NCBI RefSeq assembly: GCF_900117425.1
Contig: NZ_FPEH01000023.1
Span: 1 to 64,000, forward strand
Direction: 5' to 3'
Length of the DNA: 64,000 nucleotides
Source of the DNA: Novosphingobium sp. NDB2Meth1
GTDB taxonomy: Bacteria; Pseudomonadota; Alphaproteobacteria; Sphingomonadales; Sphingomonadaceae
The notes beneath the pieces were generated by a model. It saw nothing but the letters and a program-made list of their open reading frames with translations. It did not search any database and had not been told where the DNA came from. The position numbers and the translations under genes are program-made. Below, piece by piece: positions 16,154-25,844 of this stretch; position 1 is the first letter of the stretch, and the number at the start of each line of letters is the position of its first letter.

Positions 16154-17880
16154 CACTTGCGCTCGAACACCACTTTGCCGCCAAACAGCGTCATCATGCA
16201 GCGCATGCCCTTGAGGTCTGCAGTCGGCACCGAATAGGGATTGCGGTCCCAGATCGCCACGTCCGCCAGCTTGCCCACCTCGAGCGAGCCGGTCTCCTTT
16301 TCCAGAAACAGTTGCCGCGCCGCCCAGATCGTGTGGCTTTTCATCGCGGTGTGGATGTCCACCGCTTCCGCCGTGCCGAACGGTGCCTTGCCGAAGCGGT
16401 CCCCATCGGGCTCGCGCGCCACCGATGACCACAGGCCATAGCGCGGCGCATAGGGCGTCACCGGATAGTCCGACCCGTCGCTGTAGACGATGCCGCGCTT
16501 CACATAGGTCGCGAACGGCATCATCTTCACGCTGCGCTGCGGACCCCAGCCTGCCGCCAGCGCGTCGCCGAGGAACCACAGGAACTCCGCCTGCGCTTCG
16601 GGATAGCCGGAATCGTAGGTCTTCTGAAGCCTCGCCATCACCTCCAGCGCATGCTCGGTCGGCAGGTTGGCGTGGATCAGGCTGTGCCGCAGGCCCTGCT
16701 TCGGCCACGTCTTCAGGGCCGAAGCATAGGCATCGACCACCGTGTCGATCGCCCGGTCGCCGATGGCATGCGTCCCGATCGGAATGGCTTCCTTGGTGAA
16801 CAGGTCGACCATCCGGCGATAGACACCGGCATCCATCATCGGAAAGCCGGTGCCCGGATTGACATGCGATTCATCCGCTTCGAATGGCTGATACATCCAC
16901 GCCGTGCGCCCGGCGCCAGATCCATCGATATAGATCTTCACCCCACAGACGTCGAGGTTGCGCCCCTTCAGCCTGGCGACTTCGCGCTTGCGCTGGCGGT
17001 AGTCGTCCACCGCCGCGCGCGCGGTCATCATGTCTGACCGCGCCGATACCAGCGTACAGGCATGGATAGGCAGCGGTGCGATGCGAGCCGCGGCGGCATA
17101 AGTGTCCCAGTAGATCCGGTCGATGCCGGGGTCCTTGAAGCCGGTCAAGCCCTGCGAGAGCGCGCCTTCGATCAGGTGGTTGAGGCCTTTCGCGCGGGTC
17201 GCGGCATCGACCGACGGCACCAGCTTTTCGAGCACATCCTGCGCGCTGTCATAGAGCACGCCGTTCAGCGCGCCCGATGCATCCTTGTCAAAGCGCCCGC
17301 CCGCCGGATCGGGCGTCTGCGCGGTGATCCCTGCCAGCTTCAGCACCGCGCTGTTCACCAGCGTATAGTGCCCTGTCGTGTTCCCCAGCGCGACAGGATG
17401 CCCGCCCGATACCGCATCAAGCTCAGCCAGCGACGGCGGTCGATGTTCGGCAATCCGGCTCTCGTTCCAGCCCGAACCCGTCAGCCAGACCCCTGCCGGC
17501 AACTCCGCCGCGCGCGCCTTTACCCGCTCAAGGAAATCGGCAACGCTGGCGACTTCGCCCAGCTGCAGGTTCGCCACTTCATCGATTCCGCCGCCCAGCG
17601 CATGGGCATGGGCATCGATCATCCCCGGCGTCGCCGTGCGCCCCGCCAGATCGATCACCTTGGTGCGCTTGCCGATGAATGCCTTGATCGCCTTGTCGGT
17701 GCCCAGCGCGACGATCCGCCCGCCGCGGATGGCCATGGCCTCGACCACCCGGTCCTTGGCATCGACGGTCAGGATCGTGCCGTGATGCAGCACGGTGTCC
17801 GCCGGTGCGGGCGCCTTGGCAGCTGCCGATGTCGCTACCAGAACCAGCGCCAGCGCGCACGAAATCGCCCCGTTTCGCAT
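16153..17880 (-). CDS. Exported amidohydrolase (YtcJ-like, amidohydrolase 3)
   Basis: 575 residues from the ATG at 17880, preceded by a GGGGGG site; a TTG at 17895 is possible but weaker. A signal peptide is present (RNGAISCALALVLVATSAAA). Metal-dependent hydrolase motifs: ATPGMIDAHAHALGGG (HxH), CGVKIYIDGSGAG, the metal His region IPIGTHAIGDRAIDTVVDAY, and YSDGSDYPVTPYAPR (Asp). The C-terminal strand GKLADVAIWDRNPYSVP closes the composite beta domain. Substrate not predictable (N-acyl or cyclic amide). A second, Tat-exported paralogue lies at 23640-25379. Confidence 0.85.
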   Translation of the reverse strand: MRNGAISCALALVLVATSAAAKAPAPADTVLHHGTILTVDAKDRVVEAMAIRGGRIVALGTDKAIKAFIGKRTKVIDLAGRTATPGMIDAHAHALGGGIDEVANLQLGEVASVADFLERVKARAAELPAGVWLTGSGWNESRIAEHRPPSLAELDAVSGGHPVALGNTTGHYTLVNSAVLKLAGITAQTPDPAGGRFDKDASGALNGVLYDSAQDVLEKLVPSVDAATRAKGLNHLIEGALSQGLTGFKDPGIDRIYWDTYAAAARIAPLPIHACTLVSARSDMMTARAAVDDYRQRKREVARLKGRNLDVCGVKIYIDGSGAGRTAWMYQPFEADESHVNPGTGFPMMDAGVYRRMVDLFTKEAIPIGTHAIGDRAIDTVVDAYASALKTWPKQGLRHSLIHANLPTEHALEVMARLQKTYDSGYPEAQAEFLWFLGDALAAGWGPQRSVKMMPFATYVKRGIVYSDGSDYPVTPYAPRYGLWSSVAREPDGDRFGKAPFGTAEAVDIHTAMKSHTIWAARQLFLEKETGSLEVGKLADVAIWDRNPYSVPTADLKGMRCMMTLFGGKVVFERK

Positions 17881-17908
17881 ATCTACGCCCCCCAACGTTC
17901 AGCGCGCC

Positions 17909-18463
17909 TTACGGCATCATCCGCTGCAGTTCCTTCTCGCCGTCTAGGAACTGGTGCTTCAGCGCGCCGATCACATGCAGCGCGAACAGCGCCCACAGCG
18001 CCCAGCCCAGCAGTTCATGCGCTTCGCCGAAGCTGTCGTGCACCGTCTTCTTGGTCACTTCGTCGAGACCCATCACCATGCCGATGCGCGGCCATTCGAA
18101 CAGGCCGAACCACTGCATCGGGTGGGTCGCGGCGTCCTTCCATGCCGAGTCCATGATCCACCCAGTCAGCGGCATCGCGAAAATGAAGGCATAGAGCGCC
18201 CAATGCGCGGCATGGCTGGCCTTCACTTCCCACGGCTTGTAGCTCGTGGGGAGGGCAGGGGGGCGGTGCGTCAGCCGCCACAACAGCCGCATCACGGCAA
18301 GGCCCAGCACGGTCACGCCGATCGACTTGTGCGCATCGATCAGCGGCCGCACGTTCTCATCGCCTGCCACTTCCCAGATATTGGGCAGCATCAGGTTCAC
18401 GAGGATACCCAAGGCGATGATCCAGTGCAGGGCAATCGCGACGCCGCTGTATTTCCTGACCAT
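17909..18463 (-). CDS. Cytochrome b561
   Basis: 184 residues from the ATG at 18463, which follows a GGAG site; an ATG at 18481 is less likely. Four hydrophobic helices carry the haem histidines: YSGVAIALHWIIALGI (helix 1), PLIDAHKSIGVTVLG (helix 2), ASHAAHWALYAFIFAMPLTG (helix 3) and ELLGWALWALFALHVIGALK (helix 4). Family members shuttle electrons from quinol to periplasmic acceptors, or act as superoxide:quinone oxidoreductase. Single gene; 28 bases downstream lies the amidohydrolase start. Confidence 0.88.
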   Translation of the reverse strand: MVRKYSGVAIALHWIIALGILVNLMLPNIWEVAGDENVRPLIDAHKSIGVTVLGLAVMRLLWRLTHRPPALPTSYKPWEVKASHAAHWALYAFIFAMPLTGWIMDSAWKDAATHPMQWFGLFEWPRIGMVMGLDEVTKKTVHDSFGEAHELLGWALWALFALHVIGALKHQFLDGEKELQRMMP

Positions 18464-18565
18464 GTCTGCTCCAAAGTCCATTTCGGTCTATTTTCCCGGA
18501 TGTTCACCCACCTGCCCCTCAAACGCAATAGCCGGTTCAGGTTCGGATGACTAAGGCGCCTGTCC

Positions 18566-20002
18566 ATGCCTTCACTCAATGCCGTGCTCGTGGCCGAGTC
18601 CCCACGCTTTACGCCGCGCCCTATTCCGCTCGTCAGCAAGCTGATCGGGATCGCCGCGCCGCTGCTGTTCGTCCTGCTCACCGCGCAGGCATTCTACCGG
18701 CAAGGCCTCGGCATGTGGTCGGTCGGTGTCGTCTATATCCTCTACGATACCGCGCTGCTGCTGTTCACCGCGTGGCAGATCCGAAAGCTGGTGGCCGATA
18801 CCACGCGCCCGGTGCCGCACACCGCCGATGCGCCCACACTCGGCGTCATCGTCGCCGCGCACAACGAAGCCGGCGTCATCCACCTCACCATCAACCGCCT
18901 CCTCGCGCAGGCCCAGCCGCCCGAGGCCATCCTGATCGCCGATGACGGATCGAGCGATGCAACCCCGGCCGTCATGCTTGATACCTACGGCCTCGCGGCG
19001 CCCTGCATCGGCGGCATGGCCGAGACGGTGGTGGGCGCAACCCGCCTGCAGTGGCTGCGGCTGCCCCATGGCGGCAAGGCCCGCGCGCTCAATCAGGCGC
19101 TGCAGCATGCGCGCACCGATGTCGTGCTCACCGTCGATGCCGATACGCTGCTGGAGCCGGGCGCGATTGCCGCGATGCGGACCGCCTTCCTGCGCGATCC
19201 CAAGCTGGTGGCCGCCACCGGCGTACTCCAGCCGATCTGCGGCCCTTCACTGTCGGGCCGCCTGTTCGAATGGTTCCAATCTTACGAATACGTGCGCAAC
19301 TTCCTCTCGCGCCACGCATGGATGCAGCTGAAAGGCCTGCTGCTGATCTCCGGCGCCTTCGCCGCGTTCCGGCGCGAGGCAGTGCTTGCGGTCGGCGGGT
19401 TCGATCCCGATTGCATGGTGGAGGACTACGAGCTCATCCACCGCCTTCACCGCCACAGCAACGACCACGCCCTCGGCTGGCACGTCAGCGTCGTCGGCGG
19501 CGCGCTCGCCCGCACGGATGCGCCTGCCAGCATTCGCGGCTTCCTCAAGCAGCGCCAGCGCTGGTTCGGCGGCTTCCTGCAGACGCAGTACTGGAACCGC
19601 GACATGGTGGGCAACCGCCGCTACGGCCTCGTCGGCACGCGCATGCTGCCGGTCAAGGCGCTCGATACGCTCCAGCCGATCTACGGTCTCGCCGCCTTTG
19701 CGATCCTCATCTTCCTCGTCGCAACGGGCCGCTTCTACCTCGCGTTCCCGATCCTCCTCGTGATGATCGCCAAGATCGTGATCGACCTCACCTTCCACCT
19801 CTGGTCGCTCGGCATCTACAAGCGCTGGACCGGCCGGCGCGAGGGCCTGCGCCTTGGGCCAGCCTTCATCGCCGCGCTGGCCGAACCGTTCAGCTTCCAG
19901 CTGCTGCGCCACACCGGCGCCGCGCTGGGCTGGTATGCCTTCCTCACCGGCAGCCAGACCTGGACCCGCGCCACCCGCAGCGCGCTGGAGCATCAGGCCT
20001 AG
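18566..20002 (+). CDS. Glycosyltransferase family 2, membrane-bound (BcsA/NodC-like)
   Basis: 478 residues. Two N-terminal helices (about residues 25-70), then a GT-A domain: LGVIVAAHNEAGVIHLTINR, ILIADDGSSDATP, VLTVDADTLLEPGAIAAM (DxD-like), CMVEDYELIHRLHRH (catalytic ED) and FLKQRQRWFGGFLQTQYW (QxxRW). Two to three C-terminal helices follow. This arrangement makes processive or single beta-glycan additions at the inner membrane from UDP-sugars. It is alone; no BcsB/PgaB-like partner is next to it. Polymer identity cannot be told. Confidence 0.86.
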   Translation: MPSLNAVLVAESPRFTPRPIPLVSKLIGIAAPLLFVLLTAQAFYRQGLGMWSVGVVYILYDTALLLFTAWQIRKLVADTTRPVPHTADAPTLGVIVAAHNEAGVIHLTINRLLAQAQPPEAILIADDGSSDATPAVMLDTYGLAAPCIGGMAETVVGATRLQWLRLPHGGKARALNQALQHARTDVVLTVDADTLLEPGAIAAMRTAFLRDPKLVAATGVLQPICGPSLSGRLFEWFQSYEYVRNFLSRHAWMQLKGLLLISGAFAAFRREAVLAVGGFDPDCMVEDYELIHRLHRHSNDHALGWHVSVVGGALARTDAPASIRGFLKQRQRWFGGFLQTQYWNRDMVGNRRYGLVGTRMLPVKALDTLQPIYGLAAFAILIFLVATGRFYLAFPILLVMIAKIVIDLTFHLWSLGIYKRWTGRREGLRLGPAFIAALAEPFSFQLLRHTGAALGWYAFLTGSQTWTRATRSALEHQA

Positions 20003-20013
20003 AACGCTGGATT

Positions 20014-20056
20014 GGTCCGCTTCGGACCTCGCAGGCTTGCGCAAGGCTGCGCCTGC
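20014..20056. repeat. Two adjacent hairpins between the glycosyltransferase and hscC genes
   Basis: GGTCCG-CTT-CGGACC at 20014-20028 and GCAGGC ... GCCTGC at 20031-20056 are consecutive inverted repeats in a 97-base gap. There is no T-run, so an intrinsic terminator is not certain; a REP/BIME-like unit or RNA-stability element is equally possible. Confidence 0.4.
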
Positions 20057-20099
20057 GGGCAAGTCCTAAGCCGATGGGGCACAGGGGCACGCGCGGGGC

Positions 20100-21806
20100 A
20101 TGATTGTCGGAATAGATCTGGGGACCACCAACAGCGCCGCCGCAGTTTGGCAGGACGATGCACCTGTCCTGATCCCCAATGCGCTGGGCGAGATGCTCAC
20201 GCCCTCTGCGGTCTCGGTCGGCAGCGATGGCACGACCTACGTCGGCGCCGCCGCGCTCGACCGGCTGGCGACTCACCCCGAAGCCACCGCAACCAGCTTC
20301 AAGCGCTACATGGGCACCGAGCGCAAGCTGCGGCTCGGCAAGAAGGAATGGCGCCCGGAAGACCTCTCCGCACTCGTCCTGCGCGCGCTTTGCGACGATG
20401 CCGAAGCCTTCCTCGGCGCGCGGCCGACCGAAGCGGTGATCACCGTCCCTGCCTATTTCAACGACCGCCAGCGCAAGGCGACGCGCCATGCGGGCGAGCT
20501 TGCCGGGCTCACCGTGCGGCGCCTGATCAACGAGCCGACCGCCGCCGCGCTCGCCTTCGGCCTGCAGGATCAGGAAGACCGCGAGCCGTTTCTCGTGTTT
20601 GATCTCGGCGGCGGCACCTTCGACGTCTCGATTGTCGAGAAGTTCGAAGGCGTCGTCGAAGTGCGCGCCTCGGCGGGGGACAACCGGCTCGGCGGCGACG
20701 ATTTCAACACCGCGCTCGCCGTCCGCATGAAACCGCTGGTCGATCCGGATGGCCGCCTCGAAAAGCTCGATGCCCGCCAGCGCGAGGCGATGCTCCACCG
20801 CGCCGCCGAAACCGCGCGGCGCCAGCTGTCCAGCGAAGACAAGGCAACCTTCGCGGTGGTGCTGGGCGAAGACCGTCTTGCCGCCGAAGTCACCGCCGAC
20901 CAGTTCGAGGCCGCCTGCGAGGACCTCCTTCGCCGCCTGCGCGAACCCGTGGTCCGGGCGCTGCGTGATTGCGCGTTCGATGTGGCGGAACTCGGCGACA
21001 TCGTTCTCGTCGGCGGCGCCACGCGCATGCCGGTCGTGCGCAAGGCGATCACGCGCATGTTCGGCCGCTTTCCCAACAGCTCGGTCCATCCCGACCACGC
21101 GGTGGCCCTCGGCGCGGCGATCCAGGCCGGACTGCTCAGCCGCGATGCCGCGCTCGACGAGATCCGTATCGCCGATGTCTGCCCGTTCACGCTCGGCGTC
21201 GATTCCGCCGAGCGCGATTCCCGCGGTGTCTATCAGCACGGCATTTTCTCGCCGATCATCGACCGCAACACCCCCGTCCCGGTCAGCCGCGTCAACAACT
21301 ACCGCACCGTGCAGGACAACCAGAAGGAGCTCCTGTTCAACATCTACCAGGGCGAGGCGCGCGAGGTTTCGGCCAATATACACCTCGGCGCGATCAAGGT
21401 TCCGGTGCCTGCAAGACCGGCGGGCGAGGCAGGCGCAGACGTGCGCTTCAGCTACGACAGCAGCGGCCTGCTCGAAGTCGATGTGACCGTCCACGAGACC
21501 GGTGTGACCCGTAATCTCGTCATCGCGGGCGAGGCCGAAGTCATGACCGACCGCGAAGTCGCCGCGCGGCGCGAGGCACTGGCCAAGCTCAAGTTCCACC
21601 CGCGCGAGGATGCGGAAAATGTCGCGCTGATGGCCCGCGCCGAGCGCGTCTACGAGGATTTCGTCGGCGAGGAGCGCCGCATGATCGGCCAGTGGATCAC
21701 CGATTTTGTCGGGGCGCTCGATAGCCAGGACCCCCGCCGCATCGCCGACGCCCGCGCCGTGCTCCAGAGCCAGCTGGAGGCAGCCAGCGGACCGTCACTG
21801 CTGTGA
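20100..21806 (+). CDS. hscC: Hsp70-family chaperone of the HscC type
   Basis: 568 residues, shorter than DnaK (about 630) and lacking the long C-terminal lid tail. Actin-like ATPase signatures: IVGIDLGTTNSAAAVWQ, the phosphate-2 loop VFDLGGGTFDVSIVEK, INEPTAAALAFGL and IVLVGGATRMPVVRKAI. The substrate-binding beta domain begins around DVCPFTLGVDSAERDSRGVY. HscC proteins are specialised Hsp70s with few clients. The stop overlaps the GTG start of the J-like partner gene (21803), which points to a dedicated chaperone pair. Confidence 0.88.
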   Translation: MIVGIDLGTTNSAAAVWQDDAPVLIPNALGEMLTPSAVSVGSDGTTYVGAAALDRLATHPEATATSFKRYMGTERKLRLGKKEWRPEDLSALVLRALCDDAEAFLGARPTEAVITVPAYFNDRQRKATRHAGELAGLTVRRLINEPTAAALAFGLQDQEDREPFLVFDLGGGTFDVSIVEKFEGVVEVRASAGDNRLGGDDFNTALAVRMKPLVDPDGRLEKLDARQREAMLHRAAETARRQLSSEDKATFAVVLGEDRLAAEVTADQFEAACEDLLRRLREPVVRALRDCAFDVAELGDIVLVGGATRMPVVRKAITRMFGRFPNSSVHPDHAVALGAAIQAGLLSRDAALDEIRIADVCPFTLGVDSAERDSRGVYQHGIFSPIIDRNTPVPVSRVNNYRTVQDNQKELLFNIYQGEAREVSANIHLGAIKVPVPARPAGEAGADVRFSYDSSGLLEVDVTVHETGVTRNLVIAGEAEVMTDREVAARREALAKLKFHPREDAENVALMARAERVYEDFVGEERRMIGQWITDFVGALDSQDPRRIADARAVLQSQLEAASGPSLL

Positions 21807-23569
21807 CGCCCGCTGCGGCGCTCAAGCGGCTGGGCCTGGCCAAGGGGGCCGATGTCGCGGCCATCCGCAAGGCCTATGCCGCGCTGTTCAAGGCGATGGA
21901 CCCGGACGCCGATCCGGAAGGCTATGCCCGCCTCCGTCAGGCCCGCGATGTGGCGTTGCGCGCCGCCAAGCTCGCCGCCGCACCCCCGCCTCCACTGGTG
22001 GAGGAGCCTGAAGCACCTGCTGCTGAACCTTCCGCCGCGCCATGGCTCTATGCGGCTCCTGCCGTCACGCTGGCTGAGGCGGGCGAAATGCCGCTGCTGA
22101 TCGCCGGGCAGATCGAACATCCCGAGGTCGTCCCTCCCGCCCCGCAGGCGATCCATGCCCCGGCCACCCCCGATGCGGCGCTGAGGGCACTTGCAGGCCC
22201 GCCGGTCCTCGCAACTGCTGAACCGGTGCGCGCCGACGTAAGCTATCTCGCGCGGCCCGACGTTGACCTCGCGCGCCTGCTCCATGATGACGAGGCCGAT
22301 CTCGCACCGCTCGACGATGCCGGCGAAACCTTCGCTCAGCGCTGTCTCGCCGCGCTGCTGGCCGAAGCAGCGACCGCCAACCTCACCCGGCACGCGCAGA
22401 TCGAGGATTGGGTTGCCGATCTCCTCGCCGAAACCTGGCCGCGCAGCGCTCCCCTGCTGCGCCCCGCCGCCGAGGCGTTCGGCTGGGAAAACGAGCGCGG
22501 CCAGATTACTGAGCGCCCCTCCATCGCCTGGCTCAACGCCCGCCTGCGCGGCCTGCGCTTTCAGGACAAGGTGGCCGAACCCGATCACCCGCTGCACAAG
22601 GCTTGGGCCGAACTGACGCGCACGGGCAGCGCGAACATGATCGACAAGCTGCGGGTCAAACGCGCGGATATCAACCAGCTCCTCGAAGGCGTGCGCAAGC
22701 ATTTCCCTGAGCTGGAGCACCACTTCCCGCGCGAACGCGTCGTATCGTGGGGTGATGGCGCAGCAAAAAGCGGGTCGGGCTTCGGAGTGTTCCGCCTGTT
22801 CGGCACCGGTTTCACGTTCAACGCCGGCTACGCGATCTCGATTTTTGTTGGCCTGCAAATCCTTATGGCGGTGCTGCGCATGGCGGCGCCCGATCCCACG
22901 GGCGGCCACGATCCACTGTTCGGCCCGCCCACCACCACCGCCACTGCCGATCCGGCCTACGCTCCCCTGCGCGACAAGGCGGTCGAGGAAGTCTTTGGCA
23001 AGGGCAAGACCATCGGGTGGCTGCGCGAGAAGCAGGCGAGCCTTGCGACGAATTTCGAGAGCCACATCGAGTCCGCCCGGAGCGCGGGTGGGCGTGATGA
23101 GGCCGGGATCATCTCCGATCCGCTCGAGTACGTACGGCGGCGGGTTTACTACGATGGCCGCGCTGCCGACGTGCAGACCCTGCGCGAGATGACCAAAGTC
23201 CGCCTTGCGCTCTATGAGGTCGCGCGCAAGGAAGACCCCGACGTCTGCAGTCATTTCCTCGAAACAGCGGACCTAACCAACATCCCGGTTCCAGAGGAAG
23301 TTCGCGCGCAGGAACGGGCGCTGGCGGCGCGTATGGTAGATCAGGGCGTGCTGGCCGATAGCGGCGAGACTGTTCCGAAGCAGGCGACCATACCGGGCGC
23401 CCTGATCGGCCAAGTGATCAAGGTGACCGATCTGCCGGAAGCGCGCGTCCGAGTGGTGCTAAAGGGCGAAGGGCAGCCTGCTGAACGCTGCGCGGTGATC
23501 GGCAGCCTGCTCCGCGCGGCGCTCAAGTGGCCCGGCAAGGAAGCGGTGGATATCCTCCGCGTGATGTAG
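21803..23569 (+). CDS. J-domain-like partner of HscC, membrane-anchored
   Basis: 588 residues from a GTG overlapping the hscC stop. The N-terminus (AALKRLGLAKGADVAAIRKA ... DPDADPEGYARLRQARDVAL) is the degenerate J-like fold found beside hscC genes (DjlB/DjlC type). The canonical HPD tripeptide is replaced by a DPDADP segment. A Pro/Ala-rich linker follows (residues 55-120), then a helical middle part and one membrane helix near residue 345 (FNAGYAISIFVGLQILMAVL). The C-terminal 200 residues have no recognised family. Co-translated with hscC, so very probably its targeting factor at the inner membrane. Confidence 0.7.
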   Translation: MTPAAALKRLGLAKGADVAAIRKAYAALFKAMDPDADPEGYARLRQARDVALRAAKLAAAPPPPLVEEPEAPAAEPSAAPWLYAAPAVTLAEAGEMPLLIAGQIEHPEVVPPAPQAIHAPATPDAALRALAGPPVLATAEPVRADVSYLARPDVDLARLLHDDEADLAPLDDAGETFAQRCLAALLAEAATANLTRHAQIEDWVADLLAETWPRSAPLLRPAAEAFGWENERGQITERPSIAWLNARLRGLRFQDKVAEPDHPLHKAWAELTRTGSANMIDKLRVKRADINQLLEGVRKHFPELEHHFPRERVVSWGDGAAKSGSGFGVFRLFGTGFTFNAGYAISIFVGLQILMAVLRMAAPDPTGGHDPLFGPPTTTATADPAYAPLRDKAVEEVFGKGKTIGWLREKQASLATNFESHIESARSAGGRDEAGIISDPLEYVRRRVYYDGRAADVQTLREMTKVRLALYEVARKEDPDVCSHFLETADLTNIPVPEEVRAQERALAARMVDQGVLADSGETVPKQATIPGALIGQVIKVTDLPEARVRVVLKGEGQPAERCAVIGSLLRAALKWPGKEAVDILRVM

Positions 23570-23639
23570 GCGCACGACCCCTTGCCAGCCTCGCCCCAAG
23601 CCAGCACGATGCGGCAGTTCCAAGGGGGAGGGCAGGGGC

Positions 23640-25379
23640 ATGGCATCACTGGCGATCACGCGGCGCGGTTTCATCGGTTCCGGCGGCGCGCTGGGCCTTG
23701 CGAGCATCTCGCCCCGCGCCATGGCCGCAGTCCTCGATCCCGCCCCCACGCGCATCTACAAGGGCGCGCGCATCCACACGCTCGATCCGGCAATACCCTC
23801 GGCTGATGCCATTGCCATTTCGGGAAGCCGCATCGTCGGCGTCGGCAGCTGGGCCGAGCTCAAGACACTCGCCTCCGCCCGCACCGAAGTGATCGACCTC
23901 GGCGGGCAGACCGTGGTCCCCGGCTTCAACGATGCGCATCTCCACGCGGTGGGGGAGAGCCTGCTGGGCGATGTGCTGGTCGGCAATCCGTTCGAAGTCG
24001 AATTCCCCACCATCGAAAGCATCATCGCCCGCCTCAAGGAGCGTGCCGCGCAGACCCCGCCGGGCCGCCTCGTGCGCGGTGAATTCTACGACGATACCAA
24101 GATCAAGGACGGCCGCCCGCTCGTCATGGCGGACCTCGACCGCGTCTCCACGACCCACCCGGTCATCGTCACCCATCGCGGCGGGCATACCGGCGTCGTA
24201 AACGGCTTTGCGCTTGAAAACGCCGGGATCACGCGCGATACGCCCAATCCCTTCGGCGGCACTTATGACCGCGATGCGAACGGCAATCTCACTGGCCGCG
24301 TCACCGATGCCGCGCTCAACTTCGTGCGCGATGCGGCGAAGGAGCCCGATCTCTCGCCCGAACAGCTGCGCGCCCGCGCGATTGCCGGGCAGGCCAAGAT
24401 CAGCCAGGAATTCGTGCGCTACGGCCTCACCAGCGTCTGCCACACCGCCCCGGGCCTCGTCGCTGCCAGCACCGGCCTTGCCGACGATTTCGCTGCCATC
24501 CAGCAGATCCGCCGCGAGGGCCGCCTGCTGCACCGTGTGACCTATGAAACCTCGGGCGCGATGCTCGATGCGATGATCGCCAACGGCATCCGCACCGGCT
24601 ACGGCGACGAGTGGATCCGCTTCGGCGCCACCGCCGAGCAGTTCTCGGACGGCTCGTTCTCCGAACGCACGATGTCGCGCTCGACGCCCTATCCCGGCCG
24701 CACCCCGCCCTATTACGGCAACATCATGCAGACGCAGGAGGGCCTCGATGCGCTCGTCGAAAAGCAGATGCGCGCAGGCATCCAGCCTAATTTCCACGCC
24801 AACGGCGACGTCGCCATCGCGATGGTGCTCACGGCCTACGAACGCGGCATGAAGCTGCTCGGCCCCGCCGACCGCCGCCCCAAGATCACCCACTGCACCA
24901 ATGTCTCGTCGCAGCTTGTGGCCCGGATCAAGGCGCTCGGCGCGGTCCCAGCGCTGTTCACCAGCTATGCCTACTACAACGCCGACAAGTTCCATTTCTA
25001 CGGTGCGGAGATGATGGAACACATGATGGCCTATCGCATGCTGATCGATGCGGGCGTGCCCGTCTGCGCGGGGTCCGATTTCCCGCCCGGTCCGTTCGCC
25101 CCCCTGATGGGCCTGCAAGGCATGGTCACGCGCAAGGGCTGGAACGGCGAGGTCTGGGGGCCAAGCCAGAAGATCACCGTGATGGAAGGCCTCAAGGTCC
25201 TCTCCAGCAACGGCGCGCACGCCAGCTTCGAGGAAGACCTCAAGGGCACGCTCACCCCCGGCAAACTGGCCGACATGGTGATCCTTGATGGCGATCCGGC
25301 CAGCATCGACCCCGAAAAGATCAAGGACATCCGCGTGCAGCAGACGATTGTCGGCGGCGATGTGAAGTACAAGGCCTGA
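23640..25379 (+). CDS. Tat-exported amidohydrolase (amidohydrolase 3 family)
   Basis: 579 residues. A twin-arginine signal opens the protein (ITRRGFIGSGGALGLASIS), so it is folded before export. Catalytic-domain motifs: TVVPGFNDAHLHAVGESLLG (metal HxH), FHANGDVAIAMVLTAYERG (late metal His), ITHCTNVSSQLVARIKALG and CAGSDFPPGPFAPL (Asp). The final GKLADMVILDGDPASIDPEK is typical of the family. It is a paralogue of the 16153-17880 enzyme, but with a Tat instead of a Sec-type signal. Followed 10 bases later by a hot-dog protein gene, probably co-transcribed. Confidence 0.86.
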   Translation: MASLAITRRGFIGSGGALGLASISPRAMAAVLDPAPTRIYKGARIHTLDPAIPSADAIAISGSRIVGVGSWAELKTLASARTEVIDLGGQTVVPGFNDAHLHAVGESLLGDVLVGNPFEVEFPTIESIIARLKERAAQTPPGRLVRGEFYDDTKIKDGRPLVMADLDRVSTTHPVIVTHRGGHTGVVNGFALENAGITRDTPNPFGGTYDRDANGNLTGRVTDAALNFVRDAAKEPDLSPEQLRARAIAGQAKISQEFVRYGLTSVCHTAPGLVAASTGLADDFAAIQQIRREGRLLHRVTYETSGAMLDAMIANGIRTGYGDEWIRFGATAEQFSDGSFSERTMSRSTPYPGRTPPYYGNIMQTQEGLDALVEKQMRAGIQPNFHANGDVAIAMVLTAYERGMKLLGPADRRPKITHCTNVSSQLVARIKALGAVPALFTSYAYYNADKFHFYGAEMMEHMMAYRMLIDAGVPVCAGSDFPPGPFAPLMGLQGMVTRKGWNGEVWGPSQKITVMEGLKVLSSNGAHASFEEDLKGTLTPGKLADMVILDGDPASIDPEKIKDIRVQQTIVGGDVKYKA

Positions 25380-25389
25380 GGAGCCCCGC

Positions 25390-25815
25390 ATGACCTACCG
25401 CGTCGAATTCGTCGAACGTACCGGCCTCGAACTCCTCGAAGGCGGGCGCGGCACCGCCCGCTACCGCATGCCGCTGGCGGGCAACGAGAACCACGTCGGC
25501 GTGATGTACATGGGCGCCTTCACCGTGCTCGCCGAAGCGACCGCCGCCATCCCCGGCATCTCGATCCTCGATACCGCACGTTTCTACCCGATCATCAAGG
25601 ATATCGCTGTCTCGTTTCACAAGATGGCTGCGACCGATGTCTTTGCCGATTTCGCGCTTGATGAACCGACGCTCGAAGGCCTCCTTGCCGATCTCGAACG
25701 CAAGGGCAGCGCCGGCTATCTCGCCGAGTTTCCGATGCGCGATGCAGATGGCGTGGTCGTCGCCACCGGCAAGGTCACCGTGAAGCTCCTCTCGCACGGC
25801 TGGCAGAAGGCCTGA
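25390..25815 (+). CDS. Hot-dog-fold protein (DUF4442/YiiD-C-like thioesterase)
   Basis: 141 residues. The central segment ENHVGVMYMGAFTVLAEATA with the following PIIKDIAVSFHKMAATDVFA fits the hot-dog fold of PaaI/YiiD_C thioesterase-like proteins: a long helix wrapped by a beta sheet, with KVTVKLL closing the sheet. Function could be acyl-CoA hydrolysis; the usual acidic catalytic residue cannot be fixed from sequence alone. It sits 10 bases after the amidohydrolase and 29 bases before a MAPEG gene. Confidence 0.7.
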   Translation: MTYRVEFVERTGLELLEGGRGTARYRMPLAGNENHVGVMYMGAFTVLAEATAAIPGISILDTARFYPIIKDIAVSFHKMAATDVFADFALDEPTLEGLLADLERKGSAGYLAEFPMRDADGVVVATGKVTVKLLSHGWQKA

Positions 25816-25844
25816 CTGCTATTCCACTCCTACAGGAACCCGCC

